Assembly (NCBI GenBank): GCA_934691625.1
Contig: CAKUTA010000019.1
Location: 1 to 32,442, forward strand
Reading direction: 5' to 3'
Source: an uncultured Bacteroidales bacterium
Lineage (GTDB): Bacteria; Bacteroidota; Bacteroidia; Bacteroidales; UBA932
Length of the DNA: 32,442 nt
Both the position numbers and the translations under genes were made by a program. The number at the start of each line of letters is the position of its first letter. Position 1 is the stretch's first letter. This document shows, in pieces, positions 1 to 7,387 of the stretch. A model generated the notes under the pieces. It was not told the DNA's origin, did no database searches, and saw nothing but the letters and a program-made list of their open reading frames with translations.

Positions 1-1
1 G

Positions 2-400
2 CAGATAATCAGCGAAGGTGCGGTAGCCGTGTGCGTGTTCGATGCAGACACAGCCGAGTTCAGTGAAACGGAGGCAAGGAAAGTTGAGGCGCTGAAGAAA
101 AAGTATGCGAACAAGAAGAATGTCGTACTGTGCGACAGCCTACCGTCAATAGAGTATTGGTTTCTCATACATTATGATGACACCAACAGACACTTCGCCA
201 ATTCTCACGCTGCCGAGATAGCACTTCGTTCATACATCAACAACTATGAAAAGAAAGAGGTTTCCCTAAAGAATCCAAAATGGGTAGCCGATATGATTTC
301 AGAGGGCAAGATGGACAATGCCATAGCCAGAGCTAAGGCCTACGATGGTTCCGGCGGTTCTTATTCACGAGTTTACAAGGCGATTGAGCAAAGTAAATGA
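2..400 (+). CDS. RloB-like defence protein, 5' end cut by window edge
   Basis: The frame is open from base 2 with no upstream stop, so this is the C-terminal part of a larger protein and its real start lies outside the window; the GTG at 29 is not the start. It resembles the RloB family (PF13707): an acidic strand VCVFDAD, then a spacer of charged residues, then the hallmark S-x-E-x-W-F-L-I-H-Y segment (SIEYWFLIHY) and a helical C-terminus. RloB proteins have a TOPRIM-like nuclease fold and are usually paired with an RloA/AAA ATPase in abortive-infection (AbiL-like) or restriction-associated loci. A partner ATPase, if present, would lie to the left of the window. The gene is co-directional with the methyltransferase gene 114 bp downstream, which suits a shared defence island. 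Family call is from motif recognition only. Confidence 0.72.
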   Translation, partial: QIISEGAVAVCVFDADTAEFSETEARKVEALKKKYANKKNVVLCDSLPSIEYWFLIHYDDTNRHFANSHAAEIALRSYINNYEKKEVSLKNPKWVADMISEGKMDNAIARAKAYDGSGGSYSRVYKAIEQSK

Positions 401-514
401 CTGCATACTCTAGCACATCCATAGTATGCCTTAAATAGCGCAAGAATAAATTGCCACACGATGATAACCAAAGTGTAGGCAACACGGAACTTTCTAAGCA
501 CCTTTGTAGGAAAT

Positions 515-1534
515 ATGAATAATATGAATTTTGACAAAAATATACACATGTCAAACATAGATTCAATCTTGATGTATGATATGTGGAAGACACCTACAGT
601 AATTATGTGTGACGGGCCTTACGGTGTCAGAGGCTTTAAAGGAGATTTAGTGTCTGCTGATGGATTGGCAGCGTGGTATGAACCCCATATCAAGAAATGG
701 ACACAATTGTCAACGCCTAAAACAACCTTGTGGTTCTGGTGTACGGAGCAAGGTTGGGCTAATGTTCACCCTATGTTATTGAAATATGGTTGGGAATTTA
801 AAGCTTGCCATATTTGGGACAAAGGTATGAGCCATGTCGCAGGGAATGTAAATACTAAGACCATTTCACACTTGCCGATCGTCAGTGAGGTTTGCGTACA
901 GTATTCCAAGAAGCCCCTTTTTGAAATAAAGGGAGAAACTGTAGATATGAAAAGTTGGTTAAGATACGAATGGAAGAGAACAGGACTGCCTTGGCGTTAT
1001 GCAAATGCCGCTTGTGGGGTAAAAGATGCAGCTACACGAAAATATTTTACAGATAGTTGGCTATGGTATATGCCTCCTTCTGATGCCTTTGGCAAAATAG
1101 TCGATTATGCTAACACTTATGGACTACCAAATGGTAGGCCATATTTTTCCATAGATGGAGTTAACCCGCTAACCAGTAAAGAATGGTCAAATTTTAAACC
1201 TATTTTCAAGTGCCCTATAGGCATGACAAATGTATGGCAGATTCCACAATTAAGGAATAAAGAAAGATTGAAAATAGAACAGAAAGCCATCCATCTCAAC
1301 CAAAAGCCATTATCATTAATTAAACAAATTATTGAAATGACTTCGGAAACTGGGGATGTAATATGGGACCCTTTTGGGGGATTATTCACTAGTGCTATTG
1401 CCTGCATCGACCTAAATCGAGTATGCTATACTGCCGAAATAAATCCTGATGTATTTCAAGTTGCGAGAAAAAGGGTAGAAGACCATATTCTGCAAAAGTC
1501 AATGGACAAGGAGCTCTTTAACAGCGTTGATTAA
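515..1534 (+). CDS. DNA methyltransferase, beta-class N4/N6 amino-methyltransferase of a type II R-M system
   Basis: A 339-residue amino-methyltransferase that probably protects the recognition site of the endonuclease gene facing it. The motif order is catalytic motif IV first (CDGPYG, residues 32-37), a central variable target-recognition region, then motif X-like HLNQKP (about 259) and motif I DPFGG (about 285) for S-adenosylmethionine binding. This circular permutation defines the beta class. The catalytic tetrapeptide is DGPY rather than the usual DPPY or SPPY, a visible departure. The ATG at 515 is preceded by a weak TAGGAAAT; in-frame ATGs at codons 4 and 12 are alternatives. Its 3' end overlaps the convergent endonuclease gene by 36 bp. 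Sequence specificity cannot be read from the sequence. Whether it makes m6A or m4C is also open. Confidence 0.85.
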   Translation: MNNMNFDKNIHMSNIDSILMYDMWKTPTVIMCDGPYGVRGFKGDLVSADGLAAWYEPHIKKWTQLSTPKTTLWFWCTEQGWANVHPMLLKYGWEFKACHIWDKGMSHVAGNVNTKTISHLPIVSEVCVQYSKKPLFEIKGETVDMKSWLRYEWKRTGLPWRYANAACGVKDAATRKYFTDSWLWYMPPSDAFGKIVDYANTYGLPNGRPYFSIDGVNPLTSKEWSNFKPIFKCPIGMTNVWQIPQLRNKERLKIEQKAIHLNQKPLSLIKQIIEMTSETGDVIWDPFGGLFTSAIACIDLNRVCYTAEINPDVFQVARKRVEDHILQKSMDKELFNSVD

Positions 1535-2410
1535 TAATGGATTATCAAGTGAACAACCAGACAGTCTCTTCCATTCAGCAATTGTCTTCCCCTTATACAC
1601 AATCTGTTCGACAGTATTCTTAAACTTTTCAATCTCCTCGTGTTGTATCCTATCAATTTTAGCATAGTTAGTGTCTAGCCGGTAAGGGTATTTGCCTTGA
1701 AGCATTTTAACTGTACCTTGATACTCTCTTGACGTATTATAAACTAAAAAGTCTTCACCCAAGAGAGCGACTTCTTCCTCTGCTTGTTGATATTGCAATT
1801 TGTTTCCCCTTGTCTCATCTTGGAAAACATAGCCCGCGGTATTTGTTTGTTGTAAATTAGATGTGCGGTCACCGGTGTCTTCTGGTTCTATCACAAGGTA
1901 ATGTGGCGGTTTGTGATAATGTATATCACGCGCTTTTGCCACACTCTCACCCGAAACCACCAAAGTATCAATAACAACAGGATTACCCCAAAATATGAAT
2001 TCAGGAAGCCAAGCAACGATAGCCACATTGATTTTGTTCTCGACGAAAAACTTCTCACTATCTTTAAATCGTCCCGTAATCTCCGTAGCAAAAGGGAACC
2101 ATGCTTTTACTTCAACGCCTACGTTCTTATCGATACTTGGCCCAATAAATCTCGCATCAGGAAAACCAGGATCTTGCCTCACCCAGTATCCGATATCACT
2201 ATGCAAATTGCTATGATTTAGTGCGTCAACTATATGAAACTCAAATAGATTACCCAATAGTGGTGACAATTTAGACACTAATTTGGTCAATTGTAAAGCA
2301 TAAGAAATAGATGAGGGCCGTTTAATTTCAACAATATCAACTATATGATTCTTTAAAGCCAATATCGAGCGCGATGCCTCCAACAAAATATTGTCAGCAA
2401 TATTTTCCAT
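1499..2410 (-). CDS. Type II restriction endonuclease (PD-(D/E)xK), unknown specificity
   Basis: A 303-residue protein with a clear PD-(D/E)xK nuclease core: FPDAR places PD at residues 84-85, followed after 14 residues by VEVKAW with E100 and K102. The segment before it is helical, and the C-terminal half is unrecognised and may hold the DNA-recognition part. The tail-to-tail 36-bp overlap with the methyltransferase gene and a small XRE regulator gene 22 bp upstream give the layout of a controller-dependent type II R-M system. The reading frame is intact, so the enzyme may still be made although the upstream controller is broken. I do not recognise a named isoschizomer family. The ATG at 2410 is the first Met after the regulator stop. 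Confidence 0.8.
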   Translation of the reverse strand: MENIADNILLEASRSILALKNHIVDIVEIKRPSSISYALQLTKLVSKLSPLLGNLFEFHIVDALNHSNLHSDIGYWVRQDPGFPDARFIGPSIDKNVGVEVKAWFPFATEITGRFKDSEKFFVENKINVAIVAWLPEFIFWGNPVVIDTLVVSGESVAKARDIHYHKPPHYLVIEPEDTGDRTSNLQQTNTAGYVFQDETRGNKLQYQQAEEEVALLGEDFLVYNTSREYQGTVKMLQGKYPYRLDTNYAKIDRIQHEEIEKFKNTVEQIVYKGKTIAEWKRLSGCSLDNPLLINAVKELLVH

Positions 2411-2432
2411 ATAATGAATCTTTTGCGTATTC

Positions 2433-2642
2433 CTATAATAGGTTTTTTATATCAATTTCTAAAGCCTTCGCAATCTTCTCCATGTTGCAAAGCGTAATGT
2501 TCTTTTCGGCACGTTCAATCATACCGATGTATGTACGGTGAACACCGGCTTTGTCCGCAAGCTGTTCTTGCGACAGGCCAAGTGCCTTTCGGTGCTGTTG
2601 GACGCTTTAGCCAAAGTGCAGCAAAATAGGCTGTTTATCCAT
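2433..2642 (-). pseudogene. XRE-family controller (C-protein-like) gene with a nonsense codon at position 12
   Basis: The frame from ATG 2642 to TAG 2433 would give a 69-residue single-domain helix-turn-helix protein. After the first eleven residues (MDKQPILLHFG) there is a TAA at 2609-2607, then the frame continues with a textbook XRE domain, including the helices around LSQEQLADKAG and HRTYIGMIERAEKN. A CAA (Gln) codon there, one transition away, would give the expected FGQSVQQHRK reading. No good start codon lies between the TAA and the HTH helices. Its place 22 bp before the endonuclease gene matches C-protein genes, which time nuclease expression after methylation. The alternatives are a sequencing error or residual readthrough. 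Confidence 0.8.
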
Positions 2643-2773
2643 TTTAAGTGTTGTTCTTGCTTTACTTGATAAAAATATGAATATATACTAAAGTTATCAA
2701 CATACTATAATTAGCAAAGCAAGATAATCACCTGATTGTCATAGCAGTTTCAGAAAGATGGATCCCGATTTAC

Positions 2774-2788
2774 GCAAGTGGCACTTGC
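2774..2788. repeat. 15-bp perfect inverted repeat
   Basis: GCAAGTG, a central G, then CACTTGC. It sits in the 231-bp space between the controller remnant and the HNH-like gene, just left of a second hairpin and the 12-bp repeats. It may belong to the same origin, transfer or operator structure. Confidence 0.5.
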
Positions 2789-2806
2789 ACGAATTGAGCA
2801 TAGCCA

Positions 2807-2842
2807 TACTCTGCCAACCTTGACACAGCAAATGGCAGAGTA
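2807..2842. repeat. 10-bp perfect inverted repeat with 16-nt loop
   Basis: TACTCTGCCA pairs exactly with TGGCAGAGTA across a 16-base spacer. It lies 31 bp downstream of the HNH-like gene stop (minus strand) but has no T-tract, so a simple terminator is unlikely. It overlaps the 12-bp tandem repeats. Confidence 0.6.
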
Positions 2843-2856
2843 AATGACACAGTAAA
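2821..2856. repeat. Three tandem 12-bp iteron-like repeats
   Basis: Consecutive units are TGACACAGCAAA, TGGCAGAGTAAA and TGACACAGTAAA, followed by a partial TGACG. Copies 1 and 3 differ at one base. Short directly repeated units near replication-type genes (ATPase, primase-like) resemble iterons of a replication or transfer origin. No protein that binds them is identified. Confidence 0.6.
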
Positions 2857-2873
2857 TGACGATCTTCAAGTTT

Positions 2874-3674
2874 TTACTGCCTTTTCGAGGACTTGACAAG
2901 AATGAGTTCCTTACAGTGATTCAAAAGCCAGCGTTCAAAGATTGAGATACGGCTGTAGCTCCAGATGTGGCGGCTTACGTCCTCGCGGAGGTCGTGTTCT
3001 ATCCAGTCTTCATTGTATCCGTACTTCCTGAGGTAATCGACATAATTGCGTAGACGTGCTTTGACTTGGCTTTCGCAGGATTTGCCGAAATGCTTCCGGC
3101 AGCCACCGACCACATACTTCTGAGCCTGTTCCACGCCTGGGAGGCAACTAATGTATGAATATGCGGAAATCGCTCTCACAAACAGGATTTTGCTTTCCAG
3201 AGTGATGACACCATTCTTGATTTTAATCTTGTCATAGTAGGCATCTTCAAGGACATCAAGAACTGTTATGAATCCGAATCTATGGACGGTCCGTTCTATT
3301 CGGAAAGTCTCGGTTCTGTCTAACAGGAAGTCGGGGCGGAGGAGGCTGTTGACGTATTCGATGATCTCATTCGCTTGTTGTTTAAAGAACATTCTGGAAC
3401 CGTATTTTTCGGACAGCATTTGTTCCAGCTGCGCTTTGCGTTCTTCGATGAAACTCAGGAGATCGATAATGTGGCGGCCTTGCGAGGCGTTGAGGCAGGA
3501 GACACACAGGGTTCTTAGATTGGTAGGATGGTTTTCATCTGGTTGGCCTGGGTACAGTGATTGGACTCCAAGATAGATGTCCGGGACTCCAGCCGCACAG
3601 TTTGTGCATTTGAAGGCATCCCGTGATAGTATCTGAAGTTTCAGTTCGGGCGAGATATTAGCTTCGTATTCCAT
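2874..3674 (-). CDS. Degenerate HNH-like zinc-finger protein of the mobile element
   Basis: A 266-residue protein. The N-terminus (residues 18-66) has the shape of an HNH nuclease zinc module: RDAFKCTNC with C23 and C26, then NLRTLCVSC with C57 and C60. Between the Cys pairs, where HNH enzymes carry the D-H catalytic pair, this protein reads GVQSLYP, so the first catalytic histidine appears to be missing; H49 lies too close to the second Cys pair to replace it obviously. The remaining 200 residues are helical, charged and unrecognised. The zinc sites are kept but nuclease activity is doubtful, so a DNA-binding role is possible. It is transcribed in the same direction as the primase-like and ATPase genes, after a 217-bp gap in which I see no further gene. 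Confidence 0.6.
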   Translation of the reverse strand: MEYEANISPELKLQILSRDAFKCTNCAAGVPDIYLGVQSLYPGQPDENHPTNLRTLCVSCLNASQGRHIIDLLSFIEERKAQLEQMLSEKYGSRMFFKQQANEIIEYVNSLLRPDFLLDRTETFRIERTVHRFGFITVLDVLEDAYYDKIKIKNGVITLESKILFVRAISAYSYISCLPGVEQAQKYVVGGCRKHFGKSCESQVKARLRNYVDYLRKYGYNEDWIEHDLREDVSRHIWSYSRISIFERWLLNHCKELILVKSSKRQ

Positions 3675-3891
3675 TATGTTGTTAGTTGATGTCTGCAGAT
3701 GGTCATCCAGATGGTTTGCTAGTGATGCCGCGCTCTCCCCTCCTTATACAAGTTTTCTTCAGTCACAGAGACTCAACTTATGGTTTTAGTTGAATCAGAA
3801 TTCTCTATCCTTTGTACTTGTGTGATAAAGGTAGTCAAACGAATTTACAATCAATCATCTCCTGACGTAAAATGGCGTGAAAATCTTCGGC

Positions 3892-4989
3892 TTACACATC
3901 ATCTGGCATTTTGTAAATGCTGGTAAGATGCAATTCTAAATCTTCGACCAATCCCATAACGTTATCGAGATATTCAGGTGAAATGTATTTCCGGAGCTCT
4001 TTCAGGAGTGGCGGTTCGGGAGCGGCTATTTTTGAGTTTTGGGCATTGTTTTGCTTCCAACGGATGAGTATATCCGCTATGTCGGCTCCCATTGCCTTGT
4101 CTTCTTCCGTGGCGGTGCGTTGGAGGTAGTCAGACACTTGAATATTCAGATGTGGGCGTTCGGCACATTTTTGAACCCATTTGTCGTAGCCGTCCGTGTC
4201 GGGGAAGGCTATGACGGCGCGGCCTTGCAGGATTTCGACTTTGTCTCCGAGCTGAGCCTTTCCTCCTACCGCCACCCATACGCATTGGGGCATAAGGGCT
4301 GAGCAGATTATGGCGGTCTTCTCTGCCTCAACGAGAGCAACGGGTTTGTCCGGATATTTGTTCAAGAGGTGTTCTCCGAATAGGCATTGTGTAAGTTCCC
4401 ATTCTGTGGGGAGAAGATTCTGCTGCTTGAGGATGGAGTGGATCCAGGTGATTGGAGTTTTCGCTTCCGGGTCTTTGATGCGGTGGCCAGTGAATGGGTC
4501 GTATTTCATCACTTTACCCGTCCGGCATTGTCCTTTAGTGTCTATTTGATAGAAGATGGTGTCGGCGGATCTGGTTACTCCGATGTAATATTCCTCTACA
4601 AGTCGTCTGACGGTTTCTGTGTCAAATAGGGTAAGCAGGAACGTGATGAAGTCACTCTGCGGTTGAAGACGGATTGTTTTGCGGACTAACGTCATCGGGA
4701 TTGTGCATATTGGTCGTGCATCTTGTTTAGGTGTTGTGGTGATTCTTGCACGTTGAAGCGTGGGGCTGTGCCTATCGTATTTTCGGGATTCTTTCCAATC
4801 GGGTTCGGACGGTGGATAGAGGCAGTAGCCGCAGGAAGATTCGTGGTCGCAGCGGCCATATTTTTCAGGGTCAGCAGGACGGTTTTCCTCATCGACATAC
4901 GGGGCAAAACAATGCTTGCGTCCGCAGGATGGACAGGTGAGCCGGGTTCTGATGCCGGCATATTTTAGAAGGTGATAGCGGTATTTCAT
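3892..4989 (-). CDS. DUF6371-type primase-like protein (zinc ribbon plus TOPRIM)
   Basis: A 365-residue protein typical of the replication module of Bacteroidales integrative elements. Residues 19-56 form a zinc ribbon with six cysteines (C19, C22, C27, C47, C53, C56), as in the CHC2-like domain of phage and plasmid primases. A TOPRIM core follows: VALVEAEK (about residue 218) supplies the conserved Glu, and the AFPDTDGYD strand (about residue 264) supplies the DxD metal ligands. The role is probably primer synthesis or a related step in replication of the excised element. It starts 2 bp after the stop of the ATPase gene, so the two are likely one operon with the DUF3853 gene. The frame is intact, unlike its upstream neighbour. 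The DUF6371 name is from memory of the family; the domain reading is direct. Confidence 0.75.
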   Translation of the reverse strand: MKYRYHLLKYAGIRTRLTCPSCGRKHCFAPYVDEENRPADPEKYGRCDHESSCGYCLYPPSEPDWKESRKYDRHSPTLQRARITTTPKQDARPICTIPMTLVRKTIRLQPQSDFITFLLTLFDTETVRRLVEEYYIGVTRSADTIFYQIDTKGQCRTGKVMKYDPFTGHRIKDPEAKTPITWIHSILKQQNLLPTEWELTQCLFGEHLLNKYPDKPVALVEAEKTAIICSALMPQCVWVAVGGKAQLGDKVEILQGRAVIAFPDTDGYDKWVQKCAERPHLNIQVSDYLQRTATEEDKAMGADIADILIRWKQNNAQNSKIAAPEPPLLKELRKYISPEYLDNVMGLVEDLELHLTSIYKMPDDV

Positions 4990-4991
4990 TG

Positions 4992-5594
4992 TCAGTCGAT
5001 GTCTTTGAATGGAAGTCTTGTTTCTTGTGATTGTTGTATCGGGCGTATCGTTTGTATCGGACGCGATACAGTCGATACACCTGATACAGCGGTGTCTTCT
5101 TCAGTACGGAATGATTCGAGTGTGATATTTTCCTCCTTAGCCTTCTTGATCTGGCGTTGGACTTTGCCGAGGGATATGCTGAGGGTTCGGGCAATGTCTC
5201 TGAAGGATTTGCCTTGCGATTGCAGTCTAAGGATGTCTTCGATGTATTTCAGACCATCGTCAGGTTCGGCATTCTTCAGGTGATGGCACTCCTGATCGAA
5301 TCCTTGCTGTTCGAAGCGAAGGAAGCCATTCTCCTTGTTGATGTCATAGACTATCACGTTGTCGGCATCGTATTGATAGCCGCCTGTACGGACCTTGACT
5401 TGTTTGAGGTAGCGGAGGTTGCTGTCTTTCGCACTGCGAGCAAGGGCTATTCCGGCATCAAAGAAGTTAATTAGTTTGGCCGATCCGGCAAGGTCGTTCT
5501 GCGTTATGGGTTCATAGCCACGGCGTGTGGGCGTGTGGGCTATGATGACGGTCGTGAGAGCGTATTTCTTTTTTAGGCGAATCAGTTTCATCAT
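4992..5594 (-). pseudogene. RepA/RadA-like ATPase, C-terminal fragment after a frameshift
   Basis: This is the downstream half of an AAA_25/RepA-type ATPase gene. It carries the later RecA-fold strands (TTVIIAHTPTRR, a RecA-like strand with sensor residues), the LAGSAKLINFFDAG segment, and a C-terminal helix-turn-helix around RDIARTLSISLGKVQRQI. Its nominal ATGATG start overlaps the upstream fragment's stop as ATGA. That start is an accident of the shift, because the coding match continues upstream in this frame as GSTAGSF. Coupled re-initiation could make this half separately, but it lacks the nucleotide-binding loop. It lies 2 bp upstream of the primase-like gene. Confidence 0.75.
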
Positions 5595-6145
5595 AAAGCT
5601 GCCAGCGGTGGAGCCTTCTCGGAGTCATTGCATATGAATGTGATGTTGTCAACCACGAAGAAACGGGTGCCTTGGACGGCGGCTTCCTCTATGGATGCAA
5701 GTATCTCTTCTTCGAGGTCTGAACCTATGATAAGTTCTGGGTCTATTTCGGCTCTGGAGAAATTGTCTGGGAATATGTGGCGGTAGCCTGTGGCCGGGTC
5801 GGTGTAACGCATTTGGAACTGCTTACCGGAAAGTTCGAGATCAACGTACAAGACTTTTTCCTCACGGGCAATCTCTTCGGCAATCTGTGTGGCGAATATG
5901 GATTTGCCGACATTGCTTGACGCGAATATGACAGTGTTTTCATACTGGACTATCAGGCCATTGAAATAGGTCTTCGGATCCGGAGTGTTAATGCTGTCTT
6001 CTATCCAGACGTTTGCCGGTTTGATGGAAAGAAGCCCTACTCGACGGGGCGCTTTTCGGGCGTTGTTGATTTCGGTGAGGATTGCTTCCACCGGGGTTGA
6101 TTCCCGGTGGAGGCTTTCTGTTGAGGCGGCAAGGTTATCTGACAT
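5591..6145 (-). pseudogene. RepA/RadA-like ATPase, N-terminal fragment ending at a frameshift
   Basis: This fragment has the first half of a RecA-fold ATPase: Walker A FASSNVGKS (about residues 74-82) and Walker B FFVVDNITF (about 160). It then runs off as SEKAPPLAAL and stops. Adding one G to the GG at about 5614-5615 (making AAGGGCTCC on the minus strand) restores SEKGSTAGSF and joins the 4992-5594 fragment into a protein of about 384 residues. Such proteins act as replication helicases or partition-like ATPases of integrative elements. The first ATG is at 6145. A TTG at 6172 overlapping the upstream stop would add nine residues. A one-base loss in a short G run could be a real mutation or an assembly error. 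Confidence 0.78.
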
Positions 6146-6168
6146 TGCGCTTGTGTTTTCTGTGGGTT

Positions 6169-6477
6169 TCAATTGTCGCTCCGTCGTTTGTTGAACAGTT
6201 CAAGCGCAAGATCCGCATCGACGACGATCTTGCGTCCGTTTTGACGGACGGCTTCTTTTATAATCGTGTCCTTGTAGCGTTGAGCTGTAACGTGGGAGCA
6301 GCCGAAGAGGCTTCTGATTCCGTTCAGGCCATAGACCAGACGATGGTTTGCCTTTACCGGTTGTTCCGGTGCTTCGTTGTTGTCCTGTGACAACGCGGCT
6401 TTGATCCGGTCGTCAATAATGGACGTGAACTCCTCCACCGTCAATGAGTAAAGCGGGGTGTCTATTCCGATTCCCAT
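6169..6477 (-). CDS. DUF3853-family helix-turn-helix protein
   Basis: A 102-residue protein starting MGIGIDTPLYSL. The C-terminal half carries a winged-HTH, excisionase-like segment (YGLNGIRSLFGCSHVTAQRYKD, about residues 49-70) followed by a basic tail, KRRSDN. DUF3853 proteins are regularly found between the integrase and the ATPase/primase genes of Bacteroidales mobile elements and are thought to act as DNA-binding regulators or excision factors. I chose the ATG at 6477 because the upstream extension of the same frame is low-complexity and overlaps the end of a different broken gene. The stop lies just before the ATPase gene, so these genes are probably one operon. A 17-bp palindrome about 145 bp upstream may be its binding site. 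Confidence 0.72.
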   Translation of the reverse strand: MGIGIDTPLYSLTVEEFTSIIDDRIKAALSQDNNEAPEQPVKANHRLVYGLNGIRSLFGCSHVTAQRYKDTIIKEAVRQNGRKIVVDADLALELFNKRRSDN

Positions 6478-6620
6478 AATCTTGAATTTTTGTAAAATCA
6501 TGGCTTCGGAGAAAGGTGACAAGCAGACTCCTCTGCCACAACGGAACATCACACAAGTAATGTCACTTCGCTTGCGGCTTCCGATGTGGCAAAGTTCAGG
6601 AGAATTAAATGGGATTCGGG

Positions 6621-6637
6621 TTACAACCGGGTTGTAA
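6621..6637. promoter_or_regulatory. 17-bp perfect palindrome, candidate operator upstream of the DUF3853 operon
   Basis: TTACAACC, a central G, then GGTTGTAA form an exact inverted repeat. A further GGTTGT half-site follows at 6641-6646. It lies between the broken gene at 6693-7387 and the DUF3853-ATPase-primase genes, a natural place for a repressor or excisionase site. Confidence 0.55.
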
Positions 6638-6692
6638 TCAGGTTGTCTTTGATGTACAGTTTTCGACAATTTACTTATGGACAGAAAGTTGG

Positions 6693-7387
6693 CTAATGAT
6701 TCTTGTATTCTGAATAAAGGTCTGCAATTGTTTTTGAAATCGCCTTGCCGTTCATCTTGCCGTAGACTTGGCGAAGATTCGATACGTTCCATAGACGCTC
6801 GAACACATTCCAGCAGATTCTGCCGCCTTTGTCGAGATCGAGCAGACCGGAGAGCACAAAGCCACTTCCGCCATATTCCTCTTGTTGGATTTGTCTTTCC
6901 AGTCAAGGTCTTCGCCGCAGAACTGAGGGACGAGGCGGTTCAGATATTCCCTGGCTTTGTCGTTGTCCAGTTGCGGAGGCTGTGGGATTGTTGGCTTCGG
7001 TGTGCCGAGGATTGCGGTGACGCTGTACTGGTCATAATGCTCAATTTTTTCACGCAGACACTGGGCATAGCGATAGAATGCGGCTTCTTCCACACCATAG
7101 TTGAGGCAATCCAAAGGGTTTTCATTCTGGATATATGGCTTGAATGAGTCCAAGCAACTGTCTATCAACGCCAACTGAAATTTCGCCTTGTTGTTAAGGT
7201 CTTCGAAGTCGAACAGATGTATGAATGCTTCGAGGGATTCGTTCTCGTAGCAGTCTGTGACGCGTTACCAATCGATTTGCACGAGGTTGGTTATCGTTCC
7301 GTTGAGGATTTAGGCTTTGACTTGAATACGGCAGCGGGCGTTGTATTCACTTTCCTCTTTGGTGTTGCGCTGATTTCTCATATTCAT
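6693..7387 (-). pseudogene. Hypothetical mobile-element gene broken by two stops and a frameshift
   Basis: The ATG at 7387 overlaps the integrase stop as TAATG, so the gene was once translationally coupled to it. One frame runs through MNMRNQRNTKEESEY, TAA (7312-7310), ILNGTITNLVQIDW, TAA (7267-7265), then a long open stretch including FQLALIDSCLDS and LVPQFCGEDLDWKDKSNK. Near 6880-6886 the coding match shifts frame: the continuation EEYGGSGFVLSGLLDLD through ADLYSEYKNH ends at TAG 6693, whereas the unshifted frame stops early in an unlike sequence. A repaired product would be about 231 residues. Both TAA codons are one transition from CAA (Gln). I do not recognise a domain; genes of this size after the integrase are common hypothetical genes of Bacteroidales elements. 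Confidence 0.72.

Noticed and set aside
6169..6906. A single 245-residue gene covering the DUF3853 frame and upstream sequence
   Set aside because: The first two thirds are low in recognisable structure and antiparallel in frame to the end of the broken gene at 6693-7387. Only the last 102 residues match a family.
2433..7387. TAA recoded as glutamine in this genome
   Set aside because: Many intact genes here (for example the methyltransferase, rfbA and rfbC) end in TAA, so recoding would run them on. Only broken mobile-element genes carry in-frame TAA.
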